A DNA stretch of 64,000 nucleotides from JAZDDE01 sp039714435 (lineage in GTDB: Bacteria; Gemmatimonadota; Gemmatimonadetes; Palauibacterales; Palauibacteraceae), in contig JBDLJJ010000001.1 in the NCBI GenBank assembly GCA_039714435.1, positions 5,253-69,252 on the forward strand. The letters run 5' to 3'. Positions within the stretch are counted from its first letter, which is position 1. Each line of letters begins with the position of its first letter. A program made the translations under genes and the position numbers. The notes under the pieces are model-generated. The model had not been told where the DNA came from. It did no database searches and saw only the letters and a program-made list of their open reading frames with translations. Of the stretch, positions 8,911 through 17,890 are shown one piece after another.

Positions 8911-10107
8911 ATGCGCGGAGAGCACATCCCCTGTATGTGGGAGTGGAATCCCACTCTTTACGCACCCGCTCGGTACCGCCGAGCCTGCAAGTTTGAGGCT
9001 TTCCTTCCATACCCGCTAGCCCTCTCTGACTTCAACCTGAGCGCTGAGATTGCAGGCATCGTTTCTGACGCAGAACAGGCAATTCTGAAGCTCAATGCAC
9101 GGGCAGACCCGGCTCTTACACCACTGGCTCGCCTTCTCCTCCGCACTGAGTCCATCGCATCCTCTAAGGTCGAGGGCCTGCAGGTTGGAATCCGACAGCT
9201 CGCTCGCGCCGAGTCGAGGATGGAGACGGGAGGCAAAATCTCGCGAACCGTCCTCGAGGTCATCGGCAACATCGATGCGATGGAGCTAGCTGTAGAGCAA
9301 GCTGCTGCGGCCGATTCTGTTTGCCTCGGGCACATTACTGAAATCCATCGAGAATTGATGGCAAACGCTCCCAACTCTCGATGCGCGGGAGTGGTGCGTA
9401 CTGAACAGAACTGGATTGGCGGAAACGATTACAATCCTTGCGGCGCCGACTTCGTGCCACCGCCACCAGAGCACGTAGACCGACTCCTACAGGATCTGTG
9501 TGAGGCGATTGCGGATGAATCCCTTTCTCCTCTCGTTCAGGCCGCGATGGTGCACGGACAATTCGAAACCATCCACCCTTTTGACGACGGAAACGGCCGC
9601 ACCGGTCGCGCCTTGATCCATGTGGTGCTCCGAAGGAGAGGGGTGGCGGTGTCCTACGTTCCTCCGATCAGCGTCATGCTAGCCAGGGATCGGACCGGAT
9701 ATATAAATGGCCTCGTCGAGTTCAGGGAAGACCAGATCGGCTCTTGGATCGCCGGTTTCGCAGCAGCGGCGGCTCAAGCCGCAAGGTTAGCTGAATGCTA
9801 TCTGGAGGCCGTCAACCTCCAAATGGATGAGTGGAGAAAACGGCTTTCGCAGGGCCCCAACCCCAGAGCCGATGCGGCGGCCTGGGCGTTAATCGAGGTT
9901 CTTCCCGCACACCCAATCATCACGACCCCGGTAGCCGCCGCCGCGACTGGCAGAGCCAAGGCGGCAGTCCACCAAGCGGTTAGTCAGCTAACCGATTGTG
10001 GCGTATTGGAAGCGATCTCATCGTCCAAACGCAACCGGTCTTGGGAAGTGATGGGTCTTCTGGAACTTCTGGAGAACCTTGAGGCGGGTGAAATGCCAAC
10101 GGGTTAG
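8911..10107 (+). CDS. Fic family protein (Fic_N, class II) with C-terminal wHTH-like region
   Basis: Probable AMP-transferase (AMPylase/de-AMPylase) of 398 residues. The N-terminal Fic_N region contains the inhibitory-helix motif [S/T]xxxE[G/N] as SSKVEG (84-89), which marks a self-inhibited class II Fic protein. The catalytic loop HPFDDGNGRTGR is at 222-233, complete with the catalytic histidine and arginines, preceded by the flap region VRTEQNWIGG. Residues about 310-398 look like a winged helix. The start is uncertain: ATG 8911 has no clear Shine-Dalgarno, and ATG 8935 would give MWEWNPTLY. The gene is visibly poorer in GC and richer in A/T-ending codons than its neighbours. It sits alone between intact rlmN and an rlmN fragment, so horizontal acquisition is likely. 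The target is unknown. Confidence 0.9.
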   Translation: MRGEHIPCMWEWNPTLYAPARYRRACKFEAFLPYPLALSDFNLSAEIAGIVSDAEQAILKLNARADPALTPLARLLLRTESIASSKVEGLQVGIRQLARAESRMETGGKISRTVLEVIGNIDAMELAVEQAAAADSVCLGHITEIHRELMANAPNSRCAGVVRTEQNWIGGNDYNPCGADFVPPPPEHVDRLLQDLCEAIADESLSPLVQAAMVHGQFETIHPFDDGNGRTGRALIHVVLRRRGVAVSYVPPISVMLARDRTGYINGLVEFREDQIGSWIAGFAAAAAQAARLAECYLEAVNLQMDEWRKRLSQGPNPRADAAAWALIEVLPAHPIITTPVAAAATGRAKAAVHQAVSQLTDCGVLEAISSSKRNRSWEVMGLLELLENLEAGEMPTG

Positions 10108-10132
10108 CCCACCCCTTCCTGGCGCACGCGCC

Positions 10133-10253
10133 GGCATCTCCACCCGCCTGGACGTGTTCGTCAACCTGATTCCGCTCAACCAGGTCCCGGGAATCATTTG
10201 GCGCCCCAGCCCCAGACGGCAGGTGGAGAAGTTTCGCATGGCTCTCGAGGAGA
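10133..10253 (+). pseudogene. rlmN: Truncated rlmN 3' fragment (second, diverged copy)
   Basis: Translating + from 10133 gives a stretch starting ISTRLDVFVNLIPLNQVPG and continuing with RPSPRRQVEKFRMALEE, which matches rlmN codons 281-320. By hand alignment 10133-10250 matches 8581-8698 without gaps at about 103 of 118 bases, roughly 87%. The homology begins 25 bp after the Fic stop and ends just before the stop of the convergent LytR_C gene, so both the 5' portion and the terminal AACGQL segment are missing. It cannot encode a working enzyme. The divergence argues against a recent tandem duplication and for import of one copy from a related strain. Confidence 0.85.
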
Positions 10254-10264
10254 GGCTGGAGCTG

Positions 10265-10720
10265 CTAGCGGCTGCCGCTGAAGGAGCGCCAGTCCTGGCC
10301 CAGAATCACGGTGGCGTCAAGGCGGAGATCCGGCCGGGGTTCGTGCACGACGGGCGGACCGCCCAGCGAATCGGCCACCTCGGCGGCGGCCCCGGCGACC
10401 CCGCTGCGATCTACCACGGTGGTCCGTTCGTAGTCGAACCGCTTCGCGTTGCCGTAGGTCTTTACGTCGAAGCCCATGGCGCGCAGCCGGTCGGCCACCT
10501 GCTCGGCCGCGCCCTTCTCCCCCGCCCCGTTCAGCACCTCGACCCCGATTCGGTCATCCAGGGGCGCGCGGCCGGCCGTGGCCGGACGTCCCGAGAACAC
10601 CCCCGGAGGCCCGCCTGCATCGAGCCGCGTATGCCGCCACTCGAGCCAGAATGAACCGACAAGTACTCCGACGCCGACCAGTACGGCCACGACCAGGAGT
10701 GTGTGGAGCCTATTCTTCAC
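10265..10720 (-). CDS. Membrane-anchored LytR C-terminal-domain protein
   Basis: A 151-residue protein with one N-terminal transmembrane anchor (about residues 7-26, VVAVLVGVGVLVGSFWLEW) and an extracytoplasmic LytR_C-type domain. The domain shows the typical IGVEVLNGAGEKGAAEQVADRLRAMGFDV beginning (first 20 residues of which are the most conserved), then DYERTTVVDRSG and DATVILGQDW at the end. Such stand-alone LytR_C proteins have no settled function but are associated with the cell envelope. Its start overlaps the end of yqeK by 11 bp, so it ends the panB-panC-yqeK unit. It converges on the rlmN fragment. Confidence 0.75.
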   Translation of the reverse strand: MKNRLHTLLVVAVLVGVGVLVGSFWLEWRHTRLDAGGPPGVFSGRPATAGRAPLDDRIGVEVLNGAGEKGAAEQVADRLRAMGFDVKTYGNAKRFDYERTTVVDRSGVAGAAAEVADSLGGPPVVHEPRPDLRLDATVILGQDWRSFSGSR

Positions 10721-11285
10721 TGGCTACCAACCGGTTCCAGTAGTGAATGGACTCGAGAAGCACTTCGTGCCCGTTAGACAGAGCGCCAGCCACCCGGAGC
10801 TGGATGACCTCCTTGAGGACCCTCTGTCGATCCTCCGGCAGCTTTTCTCTCAGCGAGGCGCGCCTCTTCCGCCTGAACGTGCGGCCCGGCTCCAGATAGT
10901 CCGCCAGGTACAGGTAGTCGGCCAGGAGTCCGAAGTCCGGGTGTCCGGTCGAATGATACGACATGGCGAGGAGAAATTCCTCGTCATCCACACCGGCCCG
11001 GCGCAGCCGCTCGGCGCAGGCGGGACCGTGTAGCAGTTTGGCTGGCCAGCGACCATCCGCCAAGGGCCGAAGTTCTTCGGGACCGGCGTCTTTCAGCGCG
11101 TCATGCAGGTAGCCAGCCGCCTTCCAGCGCACCACTTGCTTGCGCGACAAGCCGAGAGCCTTGGCCCATTCTCCCATCAGACGCGAGACGCGGCGCACGT
11201 GTTTGATCCTCTTCGGATCGCAGCGGGCCCACTTGGGGAGCTGCTCTTCCTCGCCCGCCTTTCGAATTAGCGGATGGAGCTTCAC
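10710..11285 (-). CDS. yqeK: YqeK-like HD-domain nucleotidase
   Basis: Predicted symmetrical diadenosine tetraphosphatase of the YqeK family (hydrolyses Ap4A to ADP). The 191 residues show HVRRV near the N-terminus, AGYLHDALKD (metal-binding HD), LLHGPACAE, AMSYHSTGHPDFG and the family-typical LADYLEPGR. The GTG at 11285 overlaps the panC stop by 4 bp (GTGA) and gives a family-normal length, so I prefer it to the longer open frame reaching 11357. In other bacteria yqeK usually sits with nadD and rsfS; here it is joined to panBC and a LytR_C gene. Confidence 0.85.
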   Translation of the reverse strand: MKLHPLIRKAGEEEQLPKWARCDPKRIKHVRRVSRLMGEWAKALGLSRKQVVRWKAAGYLHDALKDAGPEELRPLADGRWPAKLLHGPACAERLRRAGVDDEEFLLAMSYHSTGHPDFGLLADYLYLADYLEPGRTFRRKRRASLREKLPEDRQRVLKEVIQLRVAGALSNGHEVLLESIHYWNRLVASEE

Positions 11286-12169
11286 AGGTCCGCCGTCCCG
11301 CCCAGCGGCGTGTTGTCGATCAGCCGAGTAGAGCCGACGACCGCGGCCACGGCGCATACCGAACGGGCGCCCGCTTCAGCGTCCTCGTTCAGAGTCTCTG
11401 GATCGACCACGGCCACGTATTCTGGCGTCAGTCCGGCCGTTTCCAACACACCAGACGCCGCCTGCTTGAGTCTCAGAGCGTCGGTCTCTCCGCCAGCGAA
11501 GCTGGCGCAAGCGGCCCGCAAACCGCCAGCCAGGGCCAGGGCCTGGACTCGTTGTTCGGGGCTCAGGTACACGTTGCGCGAGCTGAGGGCCAGGCCGTCC
11601 GCCTCTCGAACGACGGGCGCCACGTCTATCTCAACCGGCAGCGCCAGATCCCGGCACATGGCCCGGATCAGCACCGATTGCTGAAAATCCTTGCGCCCGA
11701 ACACCGCCGCCGATGGCTCCACGATCTGAAACAGCTTCAGTACGACCGTGAGCACGCCGCGAAAGTGGCCCGGCCGGCTGGCGCCGCACAGCGTACCGGC
11801 CAGCGGACCCGGATCTACCCAGATTCGCTGAGGACTCGGATACATCTCATGCTCTTCCGGCGCGAATACGTAGTCGGCTCCCCGGGCCCCTGCCAACTCG
11901 ATATCGGCCGACAGGTCGCGCGGATAGCGGGAGAAATCTTCGCCTGGGCCAAACTGGGACGGGTTCACGAAAATCGACACGCACACATGGTCAGCCAGGG
12001 AGCGGGCCCGATCGATCAGGCTCAGATGTCCCTCGTGCAGCGATCCCATAGTAGGGACGAGAGCTAGCGAGCTGCCGCCGTCCCGCAGGCGCCGCGACAG
12101 CCCTCTCATCTCGCGGACGGTGCGCAGAACAGGCAGATCGCCGAACACCTCAGGCTGCCGGCCAGGCAC
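11282..12169 (-). CDS. panC: Pantothenate synthetase
   Basis: ATP-dependent condensation of pantoate with beta-alanine, the last step of pantothenate synthesis, in the cytoplasm. The 295-residue protein has the nucleotidyltransferase signature PTMGSLHEGHLSL, SIFVNPSQFGPGEDFSRYPR, FGRKDFQQ and LALSSRNVYLSPEQR. It starts 1 bp after the panB stop, so panB and panC form one unit and supply both steps from ketoisovalerate to pantothenate. No panD or panE is visible nearby. Confidence 0.96.
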   Translation of the reverse strand: MPGRQPEVFGDLPVLRTVREMRGLSRRLRDGGSSLALVPTMGSLHEGHLSLIDRARSLADHVCVSIFVNPSQFGPGEDFSRYPRDLSADIELAGARGADYVFAPEEHEMYPSPQRIWVDPGPLAGTLCGASRPGHFRGVLTVVLKLFQIVEPSAAVFGRKDFQQSVLIRAMCRDLALPVEIDVAPVVREADGLALSSRNVYLSPEQRVQALALAGGLRAACASFAGGETDALRLKQAASGVLETAGLTPEYVAVVDPETLNEDAEAGARSVCAVAAVVGSTRLIDNTPLGGTADL

Positions 12170-12170
12170 C

Positions 12171-13001
12171 TCAGTCGCCGTAGGATTCTTCCTGGGAAGG
12201 ATAGCCGCCGTCCTTCACCGCTTTGATGTAATCGTCTACCGCTAAGCTGACCTCGCCGGCCAGAGAACCGAACCGGCGCAGAAACTTCGGCGTGAAGCCG
12301 GGATTGAGCCCGAGCATATCGGGCAGAACAAGAACCTGGCCGTCGCACTCGGCGCCAGCCCCGATCCCGATCGTCGGCATGTCTACAGCCCTGGAAATCT
12401 CGCCCGCAAGCTCCGCCGGAACCAGCTCTAGGACCAAACTGAAGCAGCCGGCTTCGTCCAGACCTGTGGCGGCTGTCTTGATGGCCTCCGCCTGCTCCGC
12501 CCCACGGCCCTGGACGCGGTAGCCCCCGAATCGGTGCAGCGCCTGCGGCGTGAGTCCGAGGTGGCCCATCACCGGAATGCCCGCGTTTACCAGGGCGCGA
12601 ACACGGCTCACCGTAGCGGCGTCGCCTCCTTCCAACTTGACGGCCTCGGCGCCGGTCTCCTTCAGAACACGGCCGGCGTTCCTGAGAGCGTCTTCGTCGC
12701 TGATCTGATAGCTCAGAAACGGCAGGTCCACTACGAGAAGCGCCTTCGAGATAGCCCTGCGCACGGCTCTCGAATGGTGAATCATCTCGTCCAGCGTAAC
12801 CGGCAGGGTGGAGTCGTATCCCAGGATCACCTGGCCTAGAGAGTCGCCCACCAGGATGACATCGATCGCCGTTTTGTCCAGCAGGCTGCCGAACAGGTGG
12901 TCATAGCAGGTCAAGACCGCGATCTTTTCGCCGCGCTCCTTCATCTCACGGAGAGTTCGGGTCGTGACCCTGTGTGCCTTTGGACTCGGGGCGCTGGACA
13001 C
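12171..13001 (-). CDS. panB: 3-methyl-2-oxobutanoate hydroxymethyltransferase
   Basis: Transfers a hydroxymethyl group from methylene-tetrahydrofolate to 2-oxoisovalerate, giving ketopantoate. The 276 residues include LTCYDHLFGSLLD, DVILVGDSLGQVILGYDST, MPTIGIGAGAECDGQVLVL and MGHLGLTPQ, all typical of PanB. The GTG at 13001 is used; a shorter GTG at codon 12 (VTTRTLREMKERGEKI) is also possible and closer to some family starts. Divergent from rqcH, with about 90 bp between them for two promoters. Confidence 0.95.
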   Translation of the reverse strand: MSSAPSPKAHRVTTRTLREMKERGEKIAVLTCYDHLFGSLLDKTAIDVILVGDSLGQVILGYDSTLPVTLDEMIHHSRAVRRAISKALLVVDLPFLSYQISDEDALRNAGRVLKETGAEAVKLEGGDAATVSRVRALVNAGIPVMGHLGLTPQALHRFGGYRVQGRGAEQAEAIKTAATGLDEAGCFSLVLELVPAELAGEISRAVDMPTIGIGAGAECDGQVLVLPDMLGLNPGFTPKFLRRFGSLAGEVSLAVDDYIKAVKDGGYPSQEESYGD

Positions 13002-13090
13002 TCTGGCTCCAGTTCAGGAAGTAGGCCGGCGGACGGAATGTCTATGAATACAATTTGGACACTCGGCGCACCACCCACGAAAGGGCTGCC

Positions 13091-14800
13091 ATGACGATTC
13101 GGCACGATTCCGTACTCGTGCAAGCTCTGGCCCGGGAGATATCAGAGCGCTGGAGCGGGTGCGCTGTCGTGGGACTTCATCTCGCTCCCGAGCAGCACCG
13201 GGCCCAGCTCGTGTTCGAGGACGGCTCGGCTCTGCTGGCCTGTCTGGAGCCCGGCGCGGGCTACATTCTGGCCCAAGCTGAGGTCGCCCCGCCGGCGAAG
13301 GGACGCATGACTTTCGCCAGGAAGGGACTGCGCTTGGCGGGGGCCGCCGCGCCGCCTGACGAGCGCGTTCTGCTGATCGAGTTGGCCAACGATGAGGGCC
13401 AGGTTCGATCCACCTTCGTGCTCGAGCTGCAGCCCCGAAAGTGGAACGCCGCCTACGTGACGTCGGGCCAGGGACTGGTTCGAGCGGCGCTGCGCCAGCA
13501 GACCCGGGGCGAGCGGACGTTGATCGGCGGGAAGCCATATTCGGCGCCAGCCAGCCGGCGCTCCTGGGCCGCTGATCTGCCGTCCGGCGCAGATTGGGCG
13601 GCGACGATCGTGGGCCTGGAGGTCGAGGGCCGGCGTGCAGCGATCCTGGCCAGTATTTCGTATACGAGTGGTTTGAACGTGGACTTCCTCCTGGGCTCCG
13701 CCATGGCGTGCACGGATGTGGGCGCCGACGAGTTGAAGCAGGCCTATGACCGCTACACGGCGCTCCGGACCTGGACGCCCGGCGCGGCCGCCTGGCTGGT
13801 GTCGACTCCGGCCGGCTTACAGCCCTACGTGTCCAGCCTGTCCGATCCGGGCGCCGCGAGTTTCGGTTCCCTGCTCGAGGCCATGGGCTCCGCCGCAGAT
13901 GGGAGTGATTCAGCCAGGAGCACGGCCCTGTCGGAATGGCGCGCGGCGGACCGGACTGGAGAGGAAGCGGATCTGGAGCTCGCCCTGCGGCGGAAGCTGA
14001 ACCGCATCGAGCGCCGGCTGGCAGCGATGCGGCGACAGATAGAGGCGGGCGGCGGTGATGAGCTCCGGCAGATCGGGCACCTGCTGCTGGCCAAGCAGCA
14101 TGAGATTGAGCGCGGTGCGGGCGAGGCCACACTCGAGGACTTCAGCGGCGAACTGCGCACCATAGAACTGGATCCGGCCCTGAGTGTTACGGACAATGCC
14201 GCCAGCTATTACGAGTCCGCCCGCCGCCGTGACCGGGCCCTGAGCAGGCTCCCGGCCAAGATTCGAGGCGACGAAAGAACTGCGGGCCGGCTGCGCGACG
14301 CTCTCGGCCTCCTCGGCGCCGAGGGAGCCAGCCCGGAAGCGTGGAAGCTGGCCGGTGGGCGGCCAGCCGTGGCTCAGGCACCTCCGGGCGCCGCTGACGC
14401 GACAAGTCTCCCCTATCGCGTTCTACATACCACCAGCGGCCGCGAAATCCGCGTCGGCCGCTCCGCCCGCGGCAACGACGACCTCACCTTTCGCCACTCC
14501 TCGCCGGACGACGTGTGGCTGCACGCCCGCCAGGTGCACGGCGCGCATGTCATCCTGCGCTGGGACAGTAAGGATCAGAACCCGTCTCGCCGCGATCTGC
14601 AGGAGGCCGCGGTGGCGGCGGCCTGCAACAGCGAGGCCCGGCACAGCGGTACGGTGGCCGTCGACTGGACGCGGCGGAAATACGTTCGGAAGCCGCGCAA
14701 AGCGCCGCCCGGCTCGGTTACCGTGGAGCGCACGAGAACGCTGTTCGTGTCACCCGATGAAACCCTTCTGAAGCGCCTCGCGGCCGAGCCGGATTCCTGA
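13091..14800 (+). CDS. rqcH: NFACT family protein RqcH (ribosome quality control)
   Basis: RqcH homologue, which binds obstructed 50S subunits carrying peptidyl-tRNA and directs alanine tailing of stalled peptides. The protein of about 569 residues has an NFACT-N domain (about 1-200), a central helical/coiled region rich in Arg/Glu (LRRKLNRIERRLAAMRRQIE) and a C-terminal NFACT-R domain with GRSARGNDDLTF and DVWLHARQVHGAHVIL. The ATG at 13091 is preceded by GAAAGG at good spacing, so I prefer it to the upstream in-frame TTG (13055). The older label fibronectin-binding protein is misleading. Confidence 0.9.
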   Translation: MTIRHDSVLVQALAREISERWSGCAVVGLHLAPEQHRAQLVFEDGSALLACLEPGAGYILAQAEVAPPAKGRMTFARKGLRLAGAAAPPDERVLLIELANDEGQVRSTFVLELQPRKWNAAYVTSGQGLVRAALRQQTRGERTLIGGKPYSAPASRRSWAADLPSGADWAATIVGLEVEGRRAAILASISYTSGLNVDFLLGSAMACTDVGADELKQAYDRYTALRTWTPGAAAWLVSTPAGLQPYVSSLSDPGAASFGSLLEAMGSAADGSDSARSTALSEWRAADRTGEEADLELALRRKLNRIERRLAAMRRQIEAGGGDELRQIGHLLLAKQHEIERGAGEATLEDFSGELRTIELDPALSVTDNAASYYESARRRDRALSRLPAKIRGDERTAGRLRDALGLLGAEGASPEAWKLAGGRPAVAQAPPGAADATSLPYRVLHTTSGREIRVGRSARGNDDLTFRHSSPDDVWLHARQVHGAHVILRWDSKDQNPSRRDLQEAAVAAACNSEARHSGTVAVDWTRRKYVRKPRKAPPGSVTVERTRTLFVSPDETLLKRLAAEPDS

Positions 14801-14822
14801 CCGGCGCCGGGGTGGATCAAGG

Positions 14823-14840
14823 GCCGGCGGGGGCGCCGGC
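14823..14840. terminator. GC-rich stem-loop between convergent genes
   Basis: A perfect 7-bp inverted repeat, GCCGGCG (14823-14829) and CGCCGGC (14834-14840), around a GGGG loop. It lies between the stops of rqcH and the convergent subtilase gene. There is no T-tract on either strand, so it is at most a weak or factor-assisted terminator. Confidence 0.3.
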
Positions 14841-14861
14841 GCGCAAGTTGGCGGCAAGCAG

Positions 14862-17807
14862 CTAGCGAAGCAGGAGCAGCTTTCCTGACTGGGTCTGGCC
14901 CTCGAAGCGGAACACGTACATGTACACTCCGGCCGCGGCTTCGCGGCCTTCGGCCAGCCTGCCGTCCCATGTGGGTGTGCGGAGCTGGACTCCGGGGTCC
15001 GTGGCGATCCGCTCGCGCACCATCAGGCGACCGGCCAGATCGTAGATCTCGAACAGCAACTCGCTTCCAGCGCCGCGCTCGGAGGCAGGCAAAGAGTACG
15101 GGAACGTAATAGGGCCTGATCCGATGCGAAGCGGATTGGGGAACGGAGCCAGGACCTGGAATTGGCCGCCGGTCACAGGTGGCTCGATGTCGGTTGCCCG
15201 CAGTTCGGCCAGGCGATCGAGAGCGGCTTGTTCAGTATCTGCCACCAGCAGCCAGAACCTGAGGAGAGCGTTTTCGCCCGGCTGAAGATCGAATGGACCT
15301 ACGCTGAGCATCGCGGCCCGGTCGTTGGCCGACCCATCTCCGGGTAGACCCGCCGTCCCTCCGCCCCGGGCCAGGGCGAGCTTTATGGCGTCGGTAAAGT
15401 CGCCCTGCAGCACTCCGCTGCCCACATCGTAGAACAGGCCGCTCGAGGTCCCGAGTGGAACATCGGCGAAGCCGAGCACTGCCTGGTCCGACGCGATCAG
15501 GGTTACGGGTCCGCCGCCCGCGGCGGCCTGGGCGGCCATGGCTTCGGCGGCGGAGTTCCAAGCCAGGGCGTCTCCACCCAGGTCCCAGTCGGCGAACAGC
15601 CCGGGCGTGAGATCGGCGATCCGCGTTCCTCGCTGATTCTGTACTGACAGGGTGATCTCCAGCGCCCCCACGCCCGCGCTTTCCGTGACTTCGTACAGCG
15701 CATCGATTTGAACGCCGAGGGGAGACAGCGCCTCGAAATCGTCGAACTGGGCCTGTGCCGACGTCGTTTGTACGTCCGTGATACCCCGCGAAGGGGCCCA
15801 GTCCGTCTCGGCCGCCGCGGGTCCGGACTTCAGTCCCGGACGATCGAGCACCGTGTTGTAGATGCCGTCCGAAATCAGGCCGCCTCCGGCGACGAAGATT
15901 GAGCCGGCCGTCAGCAGCTCTGTTCCAGCCCAGCGGAAGCCGGATGAGGCCGCAATCTGGCCCAAGCGGCCGAAATCGTTGGCGCCGGCCTGCAGGCCCC
16001 CCGCCGTCAGAACAAACCCTCCGAAGAAGTCTGGCGGAGCCAGGAGCAGAGCGCGGTTGAAGACGGCTGCGCCTCCAAGATTAAACAGGGTGGCGCTGAG
16101 CACACCCGCGCCGGAGCCGGGCCGGTCGGTGGCAATCTCGAGGCGGCCCGAAGCCGCCAGCGGCCCGATCTGGGTGACGGCGGTTCGCTGGCCTGTCTGC
16201 AGCTCGAGCCGGCCGCCGGGCCACGTGCCGGATCCTCGATTCATGAGCTCAACCCACACGGAATCGACTGACGTTCGCGCCACCGCGACCTGCAGGGAAA
16301 CAGACGCGAAGGACGGATTGGCGAGCTGTACGGCCGCCGGTACATCGAGCAGGCCCGCACCGGTATCGTTGTCGGGGCCCGCCAGGCCCAGGTCCTGCGC
16401 GCTGTTCATCAGAAAGCGCTTGGCCTGCTCGGGAGTGGCGGCGGGCGCGATCTGGCGCATGAGGGCGACCGCCCCGGTGGCGGCGGCAACCGAAAACGAG
16501 GTGCCTTGAGCCGTGAATCCGGTGGAGCGAACGCGTCCCGAGCCGTCCGCGACGATCACAGGTACTGTGCCCGGAGCGGCGAGTTCCGGCTTGATCCCCC
16601 CGCCGCAGGGAGAGGGTCCGCGGGCGCTGAAGTCAGCCACGCTCACGGGCCCCGAGCCCTGCGTAGCGCCGACGGCCATGTTCCGGATACCCGCGTCGTC
16701 CCGGGCGGCCGGAAAAGCGACGCTGGTGGGATCCGGTCCGCCGTTCCCGGCCGCGAACAGGACTGCTATTCCGGCAGCTTCAGCCGCGTCGATAGCCGAG
16801 TACAGTACGTCGGAACACAGGTCAAAATCAGCGGCCCCGAAAATCCCCCAGCTATTGTTGATCACGCTGGGAGCGTCGTCCGTGCCTGGCACCCCGTCCG
16901 GATCCATGGCCCACTGAAAAGCCTGCAGCAAGACCGAGCGCCGCGTATAGATGTCGCCGCCGAAATCCTCGAACACGCGCGCCGCGATCCACTCGGCTTC
17001 AGGGGCGGTTCCCGTCACCACGTCGAGACCGTCCGCCGCCACGAGCTGCGTGCCGTCCGGCAGCACCAGCGTGTCGCCGGCCGGGAGCGCCCCGACAGCG
17101 GTAAGCGCGACCTGAGTCCCGTGCCCGATTAGATCCTGTGGCAGCGTAGATCTCCGAAACGGATCGAACCAGGAGGCGCGCAGCGCGGTTCTATTGCCTC
17201 GCCAGCGGCCCGCCAGCATGGCGTTCAGGATGTCCGCTCCGGTATCGAAGAACGCGACCGTGACCCCGGCTCCTGTGACGCCCTGGTCCCAGACAGCGTC
17301 GGCGCCAATGGTCTGCATGGCCTGGGACGTGAAGCTGGGGACGTGAACTACTGAGCGCACGGGATCCAGAACCACCGGGAGCCGCTCGTCCAGATACACA
17401 CGGCGCACTTCCGGCTGCGCCGCCAGGCGCGCGATTCCAGCCGCCGTGGCAACCACGGAAGCGGCGGGAACGACCCAGAATCGCTCCCGGACTCGCACGC
17501 CTCCCTGGTCCACGACGTCGTCCAGGGGCGTCATAAGCTCGGCGGCGCGGCGCTGAAGCTGAAACACACCTGTCGGCTGTGGGCCGTCGCGGTATTCGAC
17601 CACGACCTCCAGGCTATCCGGCGCTACGGCGCTCGCCAGAACCTGGCTCAGCCGCGGGCTGAGAACCGGCTCCTGTACCGGCCCCTGCTCCTGGCCGTAG
17701 GCGGCCGCCACCCCCGGCCCGATAGCCAGCGGGCCCATTCCAACCGCAAGCAGCACCGTCCGCCGCAGCCGCCGGGAAGCGGCCCGCCACGCTTCAAGAC
17801 ACCTCAT
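14862..17807 (-). CDS. Secreted S8 (subtilisin-like) serine protease with C-terminal sorting-type domain
   Basis: A 981-residue exported protease. It has a basic N-terminus and signal peptide (about 1-38, cleavage near AAAYGQ), an I9-like propeptide region (about 65-145) and an S8 catalytic domain. The triad is visible: Asp188 in FFDTGAD, His229 in IGHGTQ and Ser437 in GTSFSVAAA, with the oxyanion Asn355 in AAGNGG. Residues about 490-880 form beta-rich linker regions of unknown role. The last 95 residues (FPNPLRIG, EIYDLAGRLMV, WDGRLAEG, AAGVYMYVFRF, SGKLLLL) match the FlgD-Ig/type IX sorting-like fold. Stands alone, divergent from lexA and convergent with rqcH. The substrate is unknown. Confidence 0.92.
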   Translation of the reverse strand: MRCLEAWRAASRRLRRTVLLAVGMGPLAIGPGVAAAYGQEQGPVQEPVLSPRLSQVLASAVAPDSLEVVVEYRDGPQPTGVFQLQRRAAELMTPLDDVVDQGGVRVRERFWVVPAASVVATAAGIARLAAQPEVRRVYLDERLPVVLDPVRSVVHVPSFTSQAMQTIGADAVWDQGVTGAGVTVAFFDTGADILNAMLAGRWRGNRTALRASWFDPFRRSTLPQDLIGHGTQVALTAVGALPAGDTLVLPDGTQLVAADGLDVVTGTAPEAEWIAARVFEDFGGDIYTRRSVLLQAFQWAMDPDGVPGTDDAPSVINNSWGIFGAADFDLCSDVLYSAIDAAEAAGIAVLFAAGNGGPDPTSVAFPAARDDAGIRNMAVGATQGSGPVSVADFSARGPSPCGGGIKPELAAPGTVPVIVADGSGRVRSTGFTAQGTSFSVAAATGAVALMRQIAPAATPEQAKRFLMNSAQDLGLAGPDNDTGAGLLDVPAAVQLANPSFASVSLQVAVARTSVDSVWVELMNRGSGTWPGGRLELQTGQRTAVTQIGPLAASGRLEIATDRPGSGAGVLSATLFNLGGAAVFNRALLLAPPDFFGGFVLTAGGLQAGANDFGRLGQIAASSGFRWAGTELLTAGSIFVAGGGLISDGIYNTVLDRPGLKSGPAAAETDWAPSRGITDVQTTSAQAQFDDFEALSPLGVQIDALYEVTESAGVGALEITLSVQNQRGTRIADLTPGLFADWDLGGDALAWNSAAEAMAAQAAAGGGPVTLIASDQAVLGFADVPLGTSSGLFYDVGSGVLQGDFTDAIKLALARGGGTAGLPGDGSANDRAAMLSVGPFDLQPGENALLRFWLLVADTEQAALDRLAELRATDIEPPVTGGQFQVLAPFPNPLRIGSGPITFPYSLPASERGAGSELLFEIYDLAGRLMVRERIATDPGVQLRTPTWDGRLAEGREAAAGVYMYVFRFEGQTQSGKLLLLR

Positions 17808-17890
17808 ACGCCTCCTCTCGGGTCACTTGGCCGCCCAAGATAGAGGCGGCTGTTCCCAAAACCAACTCAGCCGGGCCGCGTCCGAGCCGC

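Noticed and set aside
8581..10250. Reading the two rlmN segments as the direct repeats of a simple transposon target duplication
   Set aside because: The repeats are about 118 bp and only about 87% identical, far longer and more diverged than target-site duplications, and no transposase lies between them.
13014..14132. 372-codon Arg/Pro/Ser-rich frame antisense to rqcH
   Set aside because: Composition typical of a GC-rich shadow frame, and the sense frame carries clear NFACT domains.
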